A stretch of DNA of 64,000 nt from Bacillus sp. T33-2 (GTDB taxonomy: Bacteria > Bacillota > Bacilli > Bacillales > Cytobacillaceae). Positions 22,736-31,758 of this stretch are shown piece after piece (the first letter of the stretch is position 1; each line of letters opens with the position of its first letter). The translations under genes were made by a program, and so were the position numbers. The notes under the pieces were generated by a model, which saw only the letters and a list, made by a program, of their open reading frames with translations, was not told the origin of the DNA and ran no database searches. The DNA is taken from assembly GCF_002860205.1 (NCBI RefSeq), contig NZ_PGVB01000010.1, forward strand, positions 124,001 through 188,000. Reading direction: 5' to 3'.

Positions 22736-25501
22736 TTATTCGACATAATTTTCTTTCACCACGGTCGCGCATCTAGGGCATAGGGTCGGATATTCTTCGA
22801 CTTTGCCAACCTCAGGGGTCACAACCCAGCAACGCTCGCATGTTTCACCTTCAGCTTTTGATACAACAATGGCTGCATGCTCAAGCTTTACAGCATTTTC
22901 GGGAGCCTCATCATATGAACCGGCAACCTCGAAGCCGGAAACAATGAAAAGCTGTCCAAGGTTTTCGCTGATGGAGGCAAGAAGGTCTCGCGTCCTGTCA
23001 TTGACATAAAGTGAAACCTTGGCCGTCAACGATTTACCGATCAATTTTTCATTACGCGCTTCTTCAAGTGCTTTTAGGACATCATCCCTAAGCTTCATGA
23101 ACGAGTTCCATTTGGATTCGAGTTCTTTCGCATTAGCGAATTCTTTATACTCAGGCATTAATGTCAGCTGCACGCTTTCCTCTTTCACGGAAGGGATGAA
23201 CGACCATACTTCATCGGCTGTGTGGGACAGAATCGGAGCAGTAAGCTTCACAAGCGTCATGAGGCTCTCATGAAGTACTGTCTGGATTGCCCTCCGTTCC
23301 ACATTGTCTGCTGCCTCAATGTAAAGCACGTCCTTGGCAAAATCCAAATAAAACGCACTCAGGTCGAGCGTACAGAAATTATTGACTGCATGGTAAACGC
23401 CTGCAAACTCGTAAGAGTCGTATGCTTCACGCACTTGCTTGACAAGTTTGTTCAGCTTCACAAGCATAAATTGGTCAACCTCACGCAATTCATCAAACGC
23501 AACCGCATCCGTTTCCGGGTTGAAATCGGCAAGATTGCCGAGAAGGAAGCGGAAAGTATTACGGATCTTCCGGTAAACCTCAGCCACCTGTTTCAGGATT
23601 GCGTCCGAAACGCGCACATCTGACTGGTAGTCCACAGAAGCTACCCACAGGCGCAAAATGTCTGCTCCAAGCTGGTTCATGACTTTCGATGGAACAACTA
23701 CGTTCCCGATCGACTTGCTCATCTTCCTGCCTTCACCGTCAAGGGCAAATCCATGGCTTAGTACGCCTTTGTAAGGTGCTTTTCCTGTCACTGCGACGGC
23801 AGTGGACAAAGAAGAGTTAAACCAGCCACGGTATTGGTCCGAACCTTCAAGATAAAGATCAGCCGGACGCTGAAGGTCGGCTCTTTCTTCAAGCACTGCC
23901 TGGTGGGACGAACCGGAGTCAAACCAGACGTCCATGATGTCAGTTTCCTTCGTGAACTTCCCATTCGGGCTTCCTGGATGGGTGAAACCTTCTGGCAGCA
24001 AATCTTTTGCTTCTCGTTCAAACCAGACATTTGAACCGTGCTCCCGGAATAAGCCTGAAACATGATCGATCGTTTCATCTGTAATCACAGGTTCGCCATT
24101 TTCAGCATAGAAAACAGGGATTGGCACTCCCCAGGCACGCTGGCGGGAAATGCACCAGTCGCCACGGTCGCGAACCATGTTATAGAGCCTTGTTTCACCC
24201 CAGGCCGGTACCCATTTCGTTTCCTCCACTGCCTGAAGAAGGTCATTGCGGAAATCTTTAATGGAAGCAAACCACTGCGCTGTTGCCCGGAAAATGACAG
24301 GCTTTTTCGTTCTCCAGTCATGCGGGTAGGAGTGAGTGATGAATGACAGCTTCAGCAGTGCTCCTGCTTCATCCAGCTTTTCGGTAATCGGCTTGTTCGC
24401 TTCATCATAAAACAGTCCCTCAAAGCCAGGGGCTTCCGCTGTCATAACACCTTTGTCATCAACAGGGTTAAGGACACCAATTCCGTACTTCTGGCCAACA
24501 TAGAAGTCGTCTTCCCCGTGGCCTGGCGCAGTGTGTACGCATCCTGTTCCTGCATCGGTCGTAACATGTTCACCGAGCATGACGAGGGAATCACGGCCAT
24601 AAAGCGGGTGCGTTGCAACAATATGTTCCAAATCCTTACCAGCCACTTGCTTGACAACGTATGGATTTTCCCAGCCGATTTCATTCGTTACGCTTTCAAG
24701 CAGGTCCTGGGCAACTACATATTTCTTGCCGTTTGTTTCGACAACTGCGTACGTAAGATCCGGATGGACGGAGATGCCAAGGTTTGCCGGAATCGTCCAG
24801 GGAGTCGTCGTCCAGATGACGATTTCAGTCCCTTCCTCAAGAACACCTTTCCCGTCGGCAACCTTGAAGCCAACGTAGATGGACGCCGACCGTTTGTCTT
24901 TATATTCAATTTCCGCTTCAGCGAGCGCTGATTCACTGGAAGGAGACCAGTAAACTGGTTTAAGGCCCTTGTAAATGTAACCCTTTTTAGCCATCTCGCC
25001 GAACACTTTAATTTGCTGTGCCTCATATTCCGGCTTCAATGTGATATAAGGGTTTTCCCAGTCGCCACGGACCCCAAGGCGTTTGAACTGCGAACGCTGG
25101 TTGTCAATTTGTTCGTAGGCATATTGTTCACACAGCTTACGGAACTCGGCAACCGTCATTTCTTTCCGTTTTACCCCTTTATTTGTCAGGGCCTGCTCGA
25201 TTGGAAGCCCGTGTGTGTCCCATCCTGGCACATAGGGCGCATTAAAACCGCTCATTGATTTAAAACGGACGATAAAATCCTTTAATATTTTATTAAGCGC
25301 ATGCCCCATGTGAATGTCACCATTCGCGTATGGAGGGCCGTCATGCAGAATGAATAGGGGCCTGCCCTCTGTGTGCTTCTGTACTTTTTCATAGATATTC
25401 ATTGCATCCCATTGCGCCTGGATTTCTGGTTCTCGCTTTGGCAGATTGCCGCGCATTGGGAACTCAGTCTTAGGCATTAACAGCGTATCTTTGTAATCCA
25501 T
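22736..25501 (-). CDS. ileS: isoleucyl-tRNA synthetase
   Basis: Class I synthetase that charges tRNA-Ile and edits misactivated valine. It is 921 aa, identical in length to the B. subtilis enzyme. The HIGH-type motif [11 protein letters not shown] lies at about residues 61-71. The CP1 editing domain includes [14 protein letters not shown] near 230-243, and KMSKS lies near 595 in [14 protein letters not shown]-terminal zinc finger has [12 protein letters not shown] followed by CPRCATVV near the end. GGGAGG precedes the ATG. A T-box leader controls it. Confidence 0.97.
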   Translation of the reverse strand: MDYKDTLLMPKTEFPMRGNLPKREPEIQAQWDAMNIYEKVQKHTEGRPLFILHDGPPYANGDIHMGHALNKILKDFIVRFKSMSGFNAPYVPGWDTHGLPIEQALTNKGVKRKEMTVAEFRKLCEQYAYEQIDNQRSQFKRLGVRGDWENPYITLKPEYEAQQIKVFGEMAKKGYIYKGLKPVYWSPSSESALAEAEIEYKDKRSASIYVGFKVADGKGVLEEGTEIVIWTTTPWTIPANLGISVHPDLTYAVVETNGKKYVVAQDLLESVTNEIGWENPYVVKQVAGKDLEHIVATHPLYGRDSLVMLGEHVTTDAGTGCVHTAPGHGEDDFYVGQKYGIGVLNPVDDKGVMTAEAPGFEGLFYDEANKPITEKLDEAGALLKLSFITHSYPHDWRTKKPVIFRATAQWFASIKDFRNDLLQAVEETKWVPAWGETRLYNMVRDRGDWCISRQRAWGVPIPVFYAENGEPVITDETIDHVSGLFREHGSNVWFEREAKDLLPEGFTHPGSPNGKFTKETDIMDVWFDSGSSHQAVLEERADLQRPADLYLEGSDQYRGWFNSSLSTAVAVTGKAPYKGVLSHGFALDGEGRKMSKSIGNVVVPSKVMNQLGADILRLWVASVDYQSDVRVSDAILKQVAEVYRKIRNTFRFLLGNLADFNPETDAVAFDELREVDQFMLVKLNKLVKQVREAYDSYEFAGVYHAVNNFCTLDLSAFYLDFAKDVLYIEAADNVERRAIQTVLHESLMTLVKLTAPILSHTADEVWSFIPSVKEESVQLTLMPEYKEFANAKELESKWNSFMKLRDDVLKALEEARNEKLIGKSLTAKVSLYVNDRTRDLLASISENLGQLFIVSGFEVAGSYDEAPENAVKLEHAAIVVSKAEGETCERCWVVTPEVGKVEEYPTLCPRCATVVKENYVE

Positions 25502-25555
25502 TGCATTTTCCTCCCATTCGCTTTCAAAAAACAGTAAAATTTTCCATAAAAATCA

Positions 25556-25800
25556 ATATAAAAAACCTTCTCATCCCGGAAAGGGACGAGAAGGTTTTTT
25601 CCCGTGGTACCACCCTAATTGGACATTCCTGGCAATGCAAGTAATGTCCGCTCAACATTCTTAACGTGAATGACCCGCCTGCACTTACTGGTTGGGATAA
25701 CGTTCAGCTCGGAACTACAGGGGGATCTTCCAATTTTTCCGCCTATGGCCGGGCTCCCACCATCCCCGGTTCGCTAAAATAAGCATATATGAAAACTGTA
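25556..25800 (-). ncRNA. T-box riboswitch (tRNA-Ile responsive leader of ileS)
   Basis: The minus strand contains the canonical T-box AGGGTGGTACCACGGG (25601-25616). A terminator hairpin (25562-25600, ACCTTCTC arms) with a T-run follows. Upstream, towards 25790, lies a stem-I-like region with a GGTGGGAGCCCGG element. A candidate ATC specifier lies at 25724-25726. The specifier position is my reading, not a fold. Uncharged tRNA-Ile is expected to stabilise the antiterminator and switch ileS on. Confidence 0.92.
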
Positions 25801-25846
25801 CTGTCCCTGTCATTGTTTCAATCAAATATTGCCTTTTTATTATGGT

Positions 25847-25876
25847 ATTATATACGATTTATAGCCGCCGAGTCAA
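25847..25876 (-). promoter_or_regulatory. SigA promoter of the ileS T-box leader
   Basis: Minus strand TTGACT, 18 bp, TATAAT. The -35 box spans the divIVA stop codon, so the promoter starts inside the end of the preceding gene. Confidence 0.8.
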
Positions 25877-26394
25877 GCGAGCGAGTCTTCTTCTTCCCTC
25901 GCGGCCGATTTCAATTCAGTTGAATCGAGTTCATACTCAAGCAGATGGTCCCAGTCATCATTATTGAGCATGTCAAGCTGGGCTTCAATCAGCATTTTGA
26001 AGCGTGTCCTGAAAACTTTGGACTGCTTCTTCAGCTCTTCAATCTCAAGCGCTATTTTTCGCGCTTTTGACAGCGACTCATTGATGATCCGGTCGGCATT
26101 TTTCTCTGCTTCCTTGACGATCAGCTTCGCTTCTTTTTGGGCGTTGCGCTTTACTTCCTCACCGGCTTCCTGAGCGATGACAATCGATTTATTCAAAGTT
26201 TCTTCAATATTGGTAAAATGGCCGAGCCTGGCATTTAATTCATTCAGCTTTTCTTCAAGCTCTTTCTTTTCCCTGATGATCAGTTCATAATCCTTGATGA
26301 CCTGGTCAAGAAATTCATTTACTTCGTCCTCGTCATAACCCCTGAATCCTTTACTGAACTCTTTGTTGTGTATATCTAACGGCGTTAACGGCAT
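25873..26394 (-). CDS. divIVA: cell-division initiation protein DivIVA
   Basis: Coiled-coil protein that binds negatively curved membrane at septa and poles; it positions MinCDJ and, in sporulation, anchors the chromosome through RacA. It is 173 aa (B. subtilis 164) from ATG at 26394, with GGGAGGTGG upstream. The N-terminal membrane-binding loop FSKGFRGYDEDEVNEFLDQV begins near residue 12. Long heptad-rich coiled coils cover about 30-155, followed by an acidic tail. It follows ylmH and has a 7/7 Spo0A-box core (TTCGACA, 26441-26447) in the short upstream gap. Confidence 0.95.
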   Translation of the reverse strand: MPLTPLDIHNKEFSKGFRGYDEDEVNEFLDQVIKDYELIIREKKELEEKLNELNARLGHFTNIEETLNKSIVIAQEAGEEVKRNAQKEAKLIVKEAEKNADRIINESLSKARKIALEIEELKKQSKVFRTRFKMLIEAQLDMLNNDDWDHLLEYELDSTELKSAAREEEDSLA

Positions 26395-26440
26395 GACGCC
26401 ACCTCCCATTAAGTATCTGCTTTTATGTACTTTGCATCTA

Positions 26441-26447
26441 TTCGACA
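26441..26447 (-). promoter_or_regulatory. possible Spo0A box before divIVA
   Basis: TGTCGAA on the minus strand, 47 nt before the divIVA start, within CTTGTCGAATAG. The core match is perfect, but a 7-mer occurs often by chance and no second box is adjacent. Confidence 0.35.
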
Positions 26448-26482
26448 AGAAACCAAATAATCCTGCTATTTTTAATATATAT

Positions 26483-27256
26483 TTATTTTTGCCGTCCGGC
26501 AATAACCCGCCATTTATCTTTTTTTGTTTTTCCATCAATCGACACGATTTTTGCCCGGCCATGGCCCCGGACTGAGATAATGTCCCCCTCACCGCATTCA
26601 AACGAGGGGTTTTCAATAGCGGTCCAATTAACTTTTGCGGCCCCATGCTGTACAAGAAGCTGCGACTTTTGGCGTGAGAGGTTATAAAGGGACGAAATCA
26701 TTGTGTCAAGTCGAAGCGAAGAGGATGTGACATTCATTTCCTGCCATACTTCTCCCGAATCGAGCGCCTCCCCCAGCGGGCGTTCCACCAGGCTTATCGC
26801 AGCCTTGCCTATTGCGCTTAGCTGCATTGAAACATAATCTGATATCTCCGACGCTGCTAAGAACTGGATTTCATCACCCTTTTTCACTATATCGCCGAAT
26901 TTGCCCCTTTTTAAACCAAGTGACATCAGGCTGCCCAGGACCTGCCGATGCTCCAGGCTGATAAATTTTTTTGCGTAGTCAATCTCGAACAGCGTGATGT
27001 GAAAATCAGCATCTACCACTTCATAATAATCGGGGTGCAGTAACGCCCTCTGCCGCTCAGCCTTTTCGGTCCCGCCAAACAGCTTATATTTGACATCAGT
27101 ATGGTTTCCAATAATCATTTTTAAAATCTGCTGTTCACGGGGATCCAAAAAATCTGTCAATTTGGGCGCATAGGTTTCTTCCACGTATTCCTTCCACTTG
27201 ACGACCTGATCGATATATTCCCGTTCTTCGGGACGAAAATGCTGGTAAATATTCAT
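26483..27256 (-). CDS. ylmH: YlmH, S4-domain RNA-binding protein
   Basis: 257 aa, the same length as B. subtilis YlmH. The C-terminal third is an S4 RNA-binding domain: residues about 182-240 include LRLDTMISSLYNLSRQKSQLL and GDIISVRGHGRAKI. The N-terminal part is the conserved YlmH-specific region (HFRPEEREYIDQV). It binds ribosomal large subunits, and recent work links YlmH to ribosome-associated quality control, in parallel with RqcH, which is also in this window. It is found in the ylm cluster between ylmG and divIVA. Confidence 0.93.
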   Translation of the reverse strand: MNIYQHFRPEEREYIDQVVKWKEYVEETYAPKLTDFLDPREQQILKMIIGNHTDVKYKLFGGTEKAERQRALLHPDYYEVVDADFHITLFEIDYAKKFISLEHRQVLGSLMSLGLKRGKFGDIVKKGDEIQFLAASEISDYVSMQLSAIGKAAISLVERPLGEALDSGEVWQEMNVTSSSLRLDTMISSLYNLSRQKSQLLVQHGAAKVNWTAIENPSFECGEGDIISVRGHGRAKIVSIDGKTKKDKWRVIAGRQK

Positions 27257-27316
27257 ATGACCGCCCCCAAAACAACTTTAAAAACAAAAAGGGCTATTAA
27301 GCCCTGAACGATAGTT

Positions 27317-27580
27317 TTATGCAATCCAGCGGACTACTTCACTTAAACCAGTAGCCGCGAAACGCAGCACAAAAATCGCGACAATCGGTGAAATATCGAT
27401 CATGCCGACCGAAGGAATGATCCGCCGGAACGGCTCAAGGAACGGCTCACAAATCCGCGCCAAAAACTGTCCGATAGCTGTTTCCCTTGCATTGGGAAAC
27501 CAGGACATCAATATGTAAATAATTAACGCCCACTGGTAAATCTCGATCAACTGTTGTAACAAGCCTACTACTATTTCCAT
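27317..27580 (-). CDS. ylmG: YggT family membrane protein YlmG
   Basis: 87 aa with two hydrophobic segments (about 5-28 and 62-84). Between them is the family motif [36 protein letters not shown] (key residues E, P and R in the CEPFLEPFR core). The biochemical role of the YggT family is unresolved; in Bacillus, cyanobacteria and plastids it is linked to division and envelope organisation. It starts 7 nt after sepF, so the two are co-translated. Confidence 0.92.
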   Translation of the reverse strand: MEIVVGLLQQLIEIYQWALIIYILMSWFPNARETAIGQFLARICEPFLEPFRRIIPSVGMIDISPIVAIFVLRFAATGLSEVVRWIA

Positions 27581-27586
27581 TTAACT

Positions 27587-28027
27587 CTACCACCTCGACT
27601 CTTGAAAATCACGCTCCTGCATCAGTTCAGAAATATTTCCTGAGACCTCCACATTATCAGGCGTGCATAAGAAAATATTCGCGCCAATCCGCTGAATGTC
27701 ACCTGTGATCGCATAAACCGTACCGCTTAAAAAATCAACGATTCTTTTCGCCTGGTCGTGCTCAATCCTTTGGAGGTTCACCACGACAGCCCTCCGGTTT
27801 TTCAAATGATCGGCAATTTCCTGGGCTTCAGCATATACCCTTGGTTCCATCAGTATCACTTTTGAAGATTTTTGCACACTTTGAAGGCTGACGACATTCT
27901 GTTTCTGGACGGTCTGGCGGCTTTGCCTCACAGGTTCAATCTCTTCTTCAACAAGTTGTTCTTCCTCATTATAGTCATATTCATCGTCAAGGAAAAAAAA
28001 TGTTTTTATTTTTGTCTTAAGGCTCAT
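27587..28027 (-). CDS. sepF: cell-division protein SepF
   Basis: SepF ties FtsZ to the membrane and bundles it into rings, partly redundant with FtsA. It is 146 aa. A short N-terminal amphipathic helix ([13 protein letters not shown]) binds membrane. An acidic and basic linker follows, then the globular SepF domain from about residue 58 ([18 protein letters not shown]), with the [17 protein letters not shown] segment that self-assembles and binds the FtsZ tail. It lies downstream of ylmE, with AGGAGG before the start. Confidence 0.95.
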   Translation of the reverse strand: MSLKTKIKTFFFLDDEYDYNEEEQLVEEEIEPVRQSRQTVQKQNVVSLQSVQKSSKVILMEPRVYAEAQEIADHLKNRRAVVVNLQRIEHDQAKRIVDFLSGTVYAITGDIQRIGANIFLCTPDNVEVSGNISELMQERDFQESRW

Positions 28028-28041
28028 TTTTTCTGCCCCTC

Positions 28042-28716
28042 CTATTCATCGCCTACTAATGCTGTGCCGATTCGGATCATCGTGGCACCTTCTTCTATTG
28101 CTATTGCAAAATCATTTGACATTCCCATTGAAAGCTCATTGCAAGGAGCATACGCCAGCCCCAGGCTCTGTACTGATGCCTGCAGGGTTTTAAGCGTGCG
28201 GAAGCATTGCCTGAGGACATTTTCATCATTTGTATTCGGCGCCATTGTCATCAGCCCGGCCACATTGATTTTCTTGAACCCGCCGAGCTCCCTGATAAAA
28301 CCCGGAACCGCATCAGGGGCCAATCCATGCTTGGATTCTTCGCCTGATACGTTCACCTGGACGAAACAATTGATTTTTTCCGCAGCACGTTTATCAATTT
28401 CTTTTGCAAGGGACAGCCTGTCAACAGAATGGAGATAATCAATTTTGTCTATTACATTTTTAACCTTCCTTGTCTGCAATGTCCCAATGAAATGCCAGAC
28501 GGGCTTGTCCTTCAGTACACCCTGCTTTTCCAGCAAGCCTTCCTCCCGGTTTTCACCTATATGGACAATGCCTGCCTGTACGGCTTCCGCTGCCCGCTCT
28601 GCACTGACATATTTTGTTACAGCAACAATTTTGACCTCATCAGGATTTCGGCCCGCTTTTTGACAGGCCGATTTTATCTGTTCATTAATTTTTTGCAGAT
28701 TTTCCGAAACTTTCAT
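28042..28716 (-). CDS. ylmE: YggS/YlmE pyridoxal-phosphate homeostasis protein
   Basis: COG0325 PLP-binding protein with an alanine-racemase-like barrel but no racemase role; it affects PLP and amino-acid balance. It is 224 aa. The PLP lysine is in [10 protein letters not shown] near residues 31-40. [15 protein letters not shown] is near 75-89, and the phosphate-binding [27 protein letters not shown] lies at the C-terminus. It starts one base after the ylmD stop. Confidence 0.94.
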   Translation of the reverse strand: MKVSENLQKINEQIKSACQKAGRNPDEVKIVAVTKYVSAERAAEAVQAGIVHIGENREEGLLEKQGVLKDKPVWHFIGTLQTRKVKNVIDKIDYLHSVDRLSLAKEIDKRAAEKINCFVQVNVSGEESKHGLAPDAVPGFIRELGGFKKINVAGLMTMAPNTNDENVLRQCFRTLKTLQASVQSLGLAYAPCNELSMGMSNDFAIAIEEGATMIRIGTALVGDE

Positions 28717-29544
28717 CTACGGAAGATAATCCTCCTTCCAGCCAATAAAAGCAATCATTCTTCCAGCCGCCCCCCTGTCCCTTCGATGGGAATAGAAATG
28801 CTCATTATGGCAGCTGGTACATAAACCGGTCACTTTGATATTTTCCTCTCTTACACCGGCATTCAGCAGAAGTTGTTTATTCAGCTCTCTCAAATCAAGA
28901 TGATACTGATTTTCTTTAATTTGATTATATGGTTTTTTTTCGACACCTTCTAGTATATTTTGTACCAAAGAAATAACTTTGTTATCAACAATATAACACT
29001 TTTCGCAAATGGATGGGCCGATTACTGCTAAAATTCGGCCGGGGGAAACCCCATTTGCTGCAAATTTGGCTGCCATCCGTTTACCGATCCCATGAACCGT
29101 CCCCTTCCAGCCGGCATGGGCAAGGCCAACGTGGCCGGTCTCAGGGCTTAAAAAAAAGAGCGGAACGCAGTCGGCGAAGCAAAGGGTCAGGAGAATCCCT
29201 TTTTCATCAGCAAAAAAACCATCGGTAGCTGTATATGAGGTTCCATAGTCTGCTGCGCCTTTGCCCCGGTCCGATTTCGTTGCTTTTTTTATGTTGACTT
29301 CATGTGTCTGTTCCGCACCAACCCAGCTTTTTAGCGGGAATGCGATCTTTTCAGACAAAATCATGCGGTTTTGGCATACTGCTTCCCTGCTATCACCAAC
29401 GTGGAAGCCCAAATTGAGGGTGGAAAATTCCTCCCCGCTAACCCCGCCGTTTTTTGTAGAAAATCCGGCAACAAGCCCAGGGTTGTTTTCCATCCACTCC
29501 TGAATGAAAAAAGCCTCTTCGGGCCCAAGGATGAATGGTTCCAT
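28717..29544 (-). CDS. ylmD: YlmD, laccase-domain (YfiH/COG1496) protein
   Basis: Member of the family first called polyphenol oxidase and now considered a purine nucleoside phosphorylase / adenosine deaminase-type enzyme. It is 275 aa. Metal-site residues are visible in VGAEQTHEVNI (His near 79), in CFADCVPLFF, in GLAHAGWKGTVHGI (His near 141) and in the late HNEHFYSHRRD motif. The cellular substrate in Bacillus is not settled. GAAGAGG precedes the ATG. It leads into ylmE-sepF-ylmG. Confidence 0.92.
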   Translation of the reverse strand: MEPFILGPEEAFFIQEWMENNPGLVAGFSTKNGGVSGEEFSTLNLGFHVGDSREAVCQNRMILSEKIAFPLKSWVGAEQTHEVNIKKATKSDRGKGAADYGTSYTATDGFFADEKGILLTLCFADCVPLFFLSPETGHVGLAHAGWKGTVHGIGKRMAAKFAANGVSPGRILAVIGPSICEKCYIVDNKVISLVQNILEGVEKKPYNQIKENQYHLDLRELNKQLLLNAGVREENIKVTGLCTSCHNEHFYSHRRDRGAAGRMIAFIGWKEDYLP

Positions 29545-29614
29545 ATCATTACCTCTTCTTTTTTCTACAGTTTACCACAAAAATCCAAGCCGGTCACACA
29601 GCTTGCCCCTGGTG

Positions 29615-29881
29615 CTAGTCTCCGTCCTGTTCCTTTAGATCTCCGCTGTCTTTATAACGGACAAGGATCACATCCTGGCCGATCTTCAAAATATTTTTCC
29701 ATGGTATGACAACTTCGTCATCACGTCCGAAAAAACCAAGTACTTTTCCTGAACCGCCGATTACAACTGCTTCGATTTTGCCTGTATTTAAGTTAATTTC
29801 TATATCTTCTATATTCCCGAGTTTTTTTCCATCCGAAACATTCACAACATCCTTGACTTGAAATTCTGACACTTTAAACAT
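29615..29881 (-). CDS. ylmC: YlmC/YmxH family PRC-barrel sporulation protein
   Basis: 88 aa from ATG at 29881 (GGGGGG upstream; the longer frame to 29947 has no support). It is a single PRC-barrel-like domain: KVSEFQVKDVVNVSDGKKLG, then IEAVVIGG and VVIPWKNILKIGQDVILVR. YlmC/YmxH proteins are confined to spore formers and usually sit by sigG, as here; no mechanism is known to me. The last eight residues are very acidic. ylmA and ylmB, which lie between sigG and ylmC in B. subtilis, are missing. Confidence 0.9.
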   Translation of the reverse strand: MFKVSEFQVKDVVNVSDGKKLGNIEDIEINLNTGKIEAVVIGGSGKVLGFFGRDDEVVIPWKNILKIGQDVILVRYKDSGDLKEQDGD

Positions 29882-29947
29882 CCCGCGTTCCCCCCGACTT
29901 TTGTTTATATGAAAATATATGTAAGGACACCGGCAACAATGATTCAA

Positions 29948-29975
29948 AATAAAAAGCTGCCCACCGGCAGCTTTA
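29948..29975 (-). terminator. terminator after sigG
   Basis: Stem AAAGCTGCC / GGCAGCTTT with a 3-5-nt loop, then TTTTTATTTT on the minus strand. It begins at the sigG stop codon itself. Confidence 0.85.
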
Positions 29976-30752
29976 ACTTTGAATATTTTTGTTCATTTGT
30001 TTGATTGCGGCCTTTTCAAGCCGGGATACCTGAGCCTGGGAAATTCCGATTTCTTCGGCGACCTCCATCTGTGTCTTGCCCTGGAAGAAGCGCTTTCTCA
30101 ATATGAGTTTCTCCCGCTCATTCAGGCGCCTCATGCCTTCCTTGAGGGCTATTTCTTCGATCCAGTGTGAATCCTTGTTTCGTTCATCGCTCAATTGATC
30201 CATCACATAGATCGGGTCCCCGCCATCATTATAGATTGGCTCGAACAGTGACACCGGGTCCTGGATGGCATCAAGCGCAAACACTATTTCTTCGTGGGGA
30301 ACTTCAAGTACCCTTGCGATTTCTTCAGCTGTTGGTTCCCTCGATACTTCACTCATCAGCCTTTCCCTGACCTGCAAAGCTTTATATGCAATATCCCTTA
30401 ATGACCGGGACACCCTGATCGGATTGTTGTCCCTTAAGTACCGGCGTATTTCTCCGATAATCATCGGCACTGCATACGTTGAAAATTTCACATTCTGGCT
30501 TAAATCAAAATTATCAATCGATTTCATCAGGCCAATACAGCCAACCTGGAACAGGTCATCAACAAACTCGCCCCGGTTGTTAAACCGCTGTATGACGCTT
30601 AAAACAAGCCGCAGGTTTCCATTCACAAGCTTTTCTCTGGCGGTAATGTCACCGTTTTGCATCTGTTTGAAAAGCTCGCGCATTTCTTCATTCTTCAAAA
30701 CCGGCAGCTTTGATGTATCCACCCCGCAAATTTCCACTTTGTTTCGAGTCAA
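29973..30752 (-). CDS. sigG: RNA polymerase sigma-G factor (late forespore)
   Basis: Directs late forespore genes after engulfment. It is 259 aa (B. subtilis 260) and almost identical over most of its length. The start is TTG at 30752: GAGGAGGG lies 7 nt upstream and the protein then begins TRNKVEICGVDTSKLPVLKN, the SigG-specific N-terminus. The longer frame to 30941 runs through the promoter. Region 2 has NLRLVLSVIQRF and GCIGLMKSIDNFD near 50-90. Region 4 has FFQGKTQMEVAEEIGISQAQVSRLEKAA at the C-terminus. A SigF-type promoter and an SD-masking hairpin precede it. Confidence 0.97.
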   Translation of the reverse strand: MTRNKVEICGVDTSKLPVLKNEEMRELFKQMQNGDITAREKLVNGNLRLVLSVIQRFNNRGEFVDDLFQVGCIGLMKSIDNFDLSQNVKFSTYAVPMIIGEIRRYLRDNNPIRVSRSLRDIAYKALQVRERLMSEVSREPTAEEIARVLEVPHEEIVFALDAIQDPVSLFEPIYNDGGDPIYVMDQLSDERNKDSHWIEEIALKEGMRRLNEREKLILRKRFFQGKTQMEVAEEIGISQAQVSRLEKAAIKQMNKNIQS

Positions 30753-30761
30753 TCTCTTTCC

Positions 30762-30774
30762 CTCCTCACAGGAG
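30762..30774 (-). promoter_or_regulatory. RNA hairpin masking the sigG Shine-Dalgarno
   Basis: The leader RNA reads CTCCU-GUG-AGGAG immediately before the TTG start, so five bases pair with the core of the SD AGGAGG. A second small stem, CTGTT/AACAG, is just upstream (30778-30792). Confidence 0.65.
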
Positions 30775-30789
30775 TTGCTGTTCAAAAAA

Positions 30790-30818
30790 CAGTATCTCCG
30801 TGGGAAGGAAAAATATGC
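30790..30818 (-). promoter_or_regulatory. SigF-type promoter of sigG
   Basis: Minus strand GCATA, 14 bp, GGAGATACTG. The -10 fits the SigF consensus GGNNANANTR fully and the -35 fits GYATA. It starts the transcript about 30 nt before the SD. Confidence 0.75.
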
Positions 30819-30994
30819 AGTTCTCAATTGGAAGCAAAACGGCATCCGAGGAACAAAAAGCCAAAAAAAACAAATGAAATTCAGAGGTTTTTCATTAAAA
30901 AATATTTTTTTACCTGAGAAATAGGCGTAATATTCAAACATTTAATTATTAATGCATTCCTAAACTAATTTTCACATAAAAAATGCGCGGTATT

Positions 30995-31714
30995 CTAAAC
31001 CATTTTATTAAATTCCTTCCGCAGCCTTTTAATGATCCGTTTTTCCAGCCGGGAAATATATGACTGGGAGATTCCAAGCATATCCGCGACATCCTTCTGG
31101 GTTTTCTCTTCCCCACTGCCAAGCCCAAAGCGCAGTTCCATGATTTGCTTTTCACGGTCTGTCAGCTGCTGCAGTGCCTTGATCAGCAATTTTTTGTCAA
31201 CATTGGATTCCAGGTCCTTTGTGATGATGTCATCATCTGTTCCGAGCACATCGGAAAGAAGAAGCTCATTTCCATCCCAGTCGATGTTGAGCGGTTCATC
31301 AAAAGAAACCTCAGAACGTATTTTATTGTTTCTGCGCAAATACATCAGTATTTCATTTTCAATGCATCTTGAGGCGTATGTAGCAAGCTTTATCTTTTTT
31401 TCCGGGTTAAACGTATTCACCGCCTTAATCAATCCGATCGTGCCGATGCTGATCAGGTCCTCAATATTGATGCCGGTATTTTCAAATTTCCGGGCAATGT
31501 ACACGACAAGCCTCAAGTTCCTCTCGATCAGGATCGACCTGGCTGCTTTGTCGCCATTGGGTAGCTTTTGCAGCAGCATCTCCTCTTCTTCTTTATTTAA
31601 CGGCGGAGGCAATGCTTCGCTTCCGCCTATATAATATATTTCATCTGTTTTCAAGCCTAATTTCATTAACAATTTATACCAGTAATAAGAAATGCGAAGC
31701 CGTATATTTTTCAT
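30995..31714 (-). CDS. sigE: RNA polymerase sigma-E factor precursor (mother cell)
   Basis: First mother-cell sigma factor, made as inactive pro-SigE. It is 239 aa, the same length as in B. subtilis and closely similar. The N-terminal pro-region has an amphipathic membrane-binding helix, and the cleavage site context [15 protein letters not shown] is conserved with Tyr27-Tyr28. Region 2 ([22 protein letters not shown]) and region 4 ([20 protein letters not shown]) are intact. It is the second gene of the spoIIG operon, 44 nt after spoIIGA, with AGAAGGAGG before the ATG. Confidence 0.97.
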   Translation of the reverse strand: MKNIRLRISYYWYKLLMKLGLKTDEIYYIGGSEALPPPLNKEEEEMLLQKLPNGDKAARSILIERNLRLVVYIARKFENTGINIEDLISIGTIGLIKAVNTFNPEKKIKLATYASRCIENEILMYLRRNNKIRSEVSFDEPLNIDWDGNELLLSDVLGTDDDIITKDLESNVDKKLLIKALQQLTDREKQIMELRFGLGSGEEKTQKDVADMLGISQSYISRLEKRIIKRLRKEFNKMV

Positions 31715-31758
31715 GGATTGTCCTCCTTCTAAACTATGTATTTTTGAGTATAGTTATA

